Assembly (NCBI GenBank): GCA_027298025.1
Contig: JAPUGV010000113.1
Coordinates: forward strand, 1 to 42,305
Direction: 5' to 3'
From: Chloroflexota bacterium
GTDB lineage: Bacteria > Chloroflexota > Anaerolineae > Anaerolineales > E44-bin32
Length of the DNA stretch: 42,305 nucleotides
Below the pieces are notes generated by a model. That model ran no database searches. It saw only the letters and a list, made by a program, of their open reading frames with translations, and was not told the origin of the DNA. A program made the translations under genes and the position numbers. Below are positions 41,789-42,305 of the stretch, piece after piece. Within the stretch, counting starts at the first letter, position 1. The number at the start of each line of letters is the position of its first letter.

Positions 41789-41860
41789 ATCGGGTCCACC
41801 ACTGTAAGAGGCTACCGCCTGTCCAGGCCGGGTCGGCACGGCCTGCTCAGCATCACAGCC

Positions 41861-41889
41861 TACATACTGGGGCTGGCAAAAACTATCAA
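41861..41889 (-). promoter_or_regulatory. Possible promoter of the mevalonate cluster
   Basis: On the minus strand TTGATA (41884-41889), 17-bp spacer, TATGTA (41861-41866). The -35 box is good and the -10 box weak. It lies about 75 bp upstream of the reductase ATG, just after the terminator of the preceding gene. Confidence 0.4.
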
Positions 41890-41910
41890 TTTAACCGATT
41901 GCGCAGCAAT

Positions 41911-41942
41911 CAAAAAGGCGACGGATCATTCGATCCGTCGCC
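41911..41942 (-). terminator. Rho-independent terminator of the small membrane protein gene
   Basis: Perfect 11-bp stem GGCGACGGATC (41917-41927) with GATCCGTCGCC (41932-41942), loop of 4; on the minus strand followed by TTTTTGATTG. It lies 22 bp after the stop. Confidence 0.9.
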
Positions 41943-41963
41943 ATGGCGTTATCGTGAGGCTGC

Positions 41964-42179
41964 TCAGTTCTTAAGATATTGGGTTTGTAAAATCAGGTCC
42001 AACCATATGAAGGCCAGGCTGAAGTACCCGATGAGGAGCAGCAGCGGGAGATCCCCGATGAAGAGAAAGTTGGTCCAGAAGCGATTCAGGTCTGAGCCGA
42101 AAATGATGATGGTCCCCGCGGTGGAAACCACACCGAATCCGATTGCCACGATCCAAAGGATGATGCGACGGATTTTCAT
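41964..42179 (-). CDS. Small two-helix membrane protein
   Basis: 71 aa from ATG at 42179 with GGAG about 8-11 nt upstream; the frame extension to 42212 lacks a ribosome site. Two transmembrane segments (about 5-25 and 38-60) around a loop with GSDLNRFWTNFLFIGD. I do not recognise the family. It is monocistronic on the evidence of the strong terminator downstream. Confidence 0.72.
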   Translation of the reverse strand: MKIRRIILWIVAIGFGVVSTAGTIIIFGSDLNRFWTNFLFIGDLPLLLLIGYFSLAFIWLDLILQTQYLKN

Positions 42180-42283
42180 TAACCCACTCCAGCCGCATTG
42201 TATGCGTGGCACCAGGGAGCGTCAAGCTCTCGAACCCTGTGCCTTGCCGTTCGGGCCATCGCACCAGTCTGTCTTCGAAAGCG

Positions 42284-42305
42284 AAACTCCCCACGAGTGT
42301 GGGGA
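42284..42305. other. Hairpin at window end resembling the 5' half of a type I-E CRISPR repeat
   Basis: TCCCCAC, GAGT, GTGGGGA forms a 7-bp stem ending exactly at the window edge, preceded by GAAAC. This is the shape of the core of many type I-E repeats (CTCCCCAC...GTGGGGATG). Only one partial copy is visible, so a simple terminator or operator hairpin is equally possible. Confidence 0.25.

Overview
The window is bacterial chromosome (roughly 55-60% GC by eye). It carries a complete propionyl-CoA carboxylase/methylmalonyl-CoA mutase operon, a GatCAB amidotransferase operon, gyrA, rplS, murI, Ala/Pro/Thr-rich lipoproteins with LysM or propeller domains, and an archaeal-style HMG-CoA synthase/thiolase-like/DUF35 cluster next to a class II HMG-CoA reductase. 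This mix best fits a Chloroflexota-like lineage (Anaerolineae or a relative). That assignment is inference; no rRNA or marker search was possible.

Layout. 1-5912: an accessory region. It holds a lipoprotein cut by the window edge, a small membrane protein, about 1.2 kb without convincing genes, an NHL-propeller lipoprotein, and two small genes (VOC and SnoaL-like) separated by a complete integron-type attC site, with no integrase in view. It ends with a PPi-type phosphofructokinase preceded by a possible coupled leader peptide. 6010-15417: acyl-CoA metabolism. A mutase with the Phe89/Gln207 signature of isobutyryl-CoA mutase lies divergent from a thiolase. A minus-strand operon follows (membrane protein, carboxyltransferase, biotin carboxylase, biotin carrier, methylmalonyl-CoA mutase, epimerase) that would convert propionyl-CoA to succinyl-CoA. 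15482-20156: an MDR oxidoreductase, a large membrane glycosyltransferase and an acyl-CoA dehydrogenase. 20303-23635: gatC-gatA-gatB. 23721-31541: a propeller lipoprotein, 3-hydroxyacyl-CoA dehydrogenase, acetyl-CoA acetyltransferase, HIT hydrolase, divergent biotin-protein ligase, a small membrane protein and a penicillin-acylase-family enzyme. 31711-37538: response regulator, gyrA, murI, rplS, Nudix hydrolase and a LysM lipoprotein. An 18-bp tandem repeat occurs both inside murI and in the murI-rplS gap. 37696-42179: the DUF35, thiolase-like, HMG-CoA synthase and HMG-CoA reductase cluster (upper mevalonate pathway), then a small membrane protein. The last bases contain a hairpin resembling the 5' half of a type I-E CRISPR repeat.

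How the genes fit together. Biotin ligase (28 kb) can charge the carrier protein (11 kb). The carboxylase, epimerase and mutase form one pathway, although the B12-binding mutase subunit lies outside the window. Thiolases, hydroxyacyl-CoA dehydrogenase and acyl-CoA dehydrogenase are consistent with beta-oxidation or branched-chain acyl-CoA breakdown feeding it.

Most notable observations: (i) a thiolase-like protein in the mevalonate cluster that lacks both the catalytic Cys and the His of the GHP motif; (ii) an attC-bounded cassette array without an integrase; (iii) oppositely oriented 18-bp repeat arrays, one of them translated in frame inside MurI; (iv) paired mutase paralogues with different substrate signatures.
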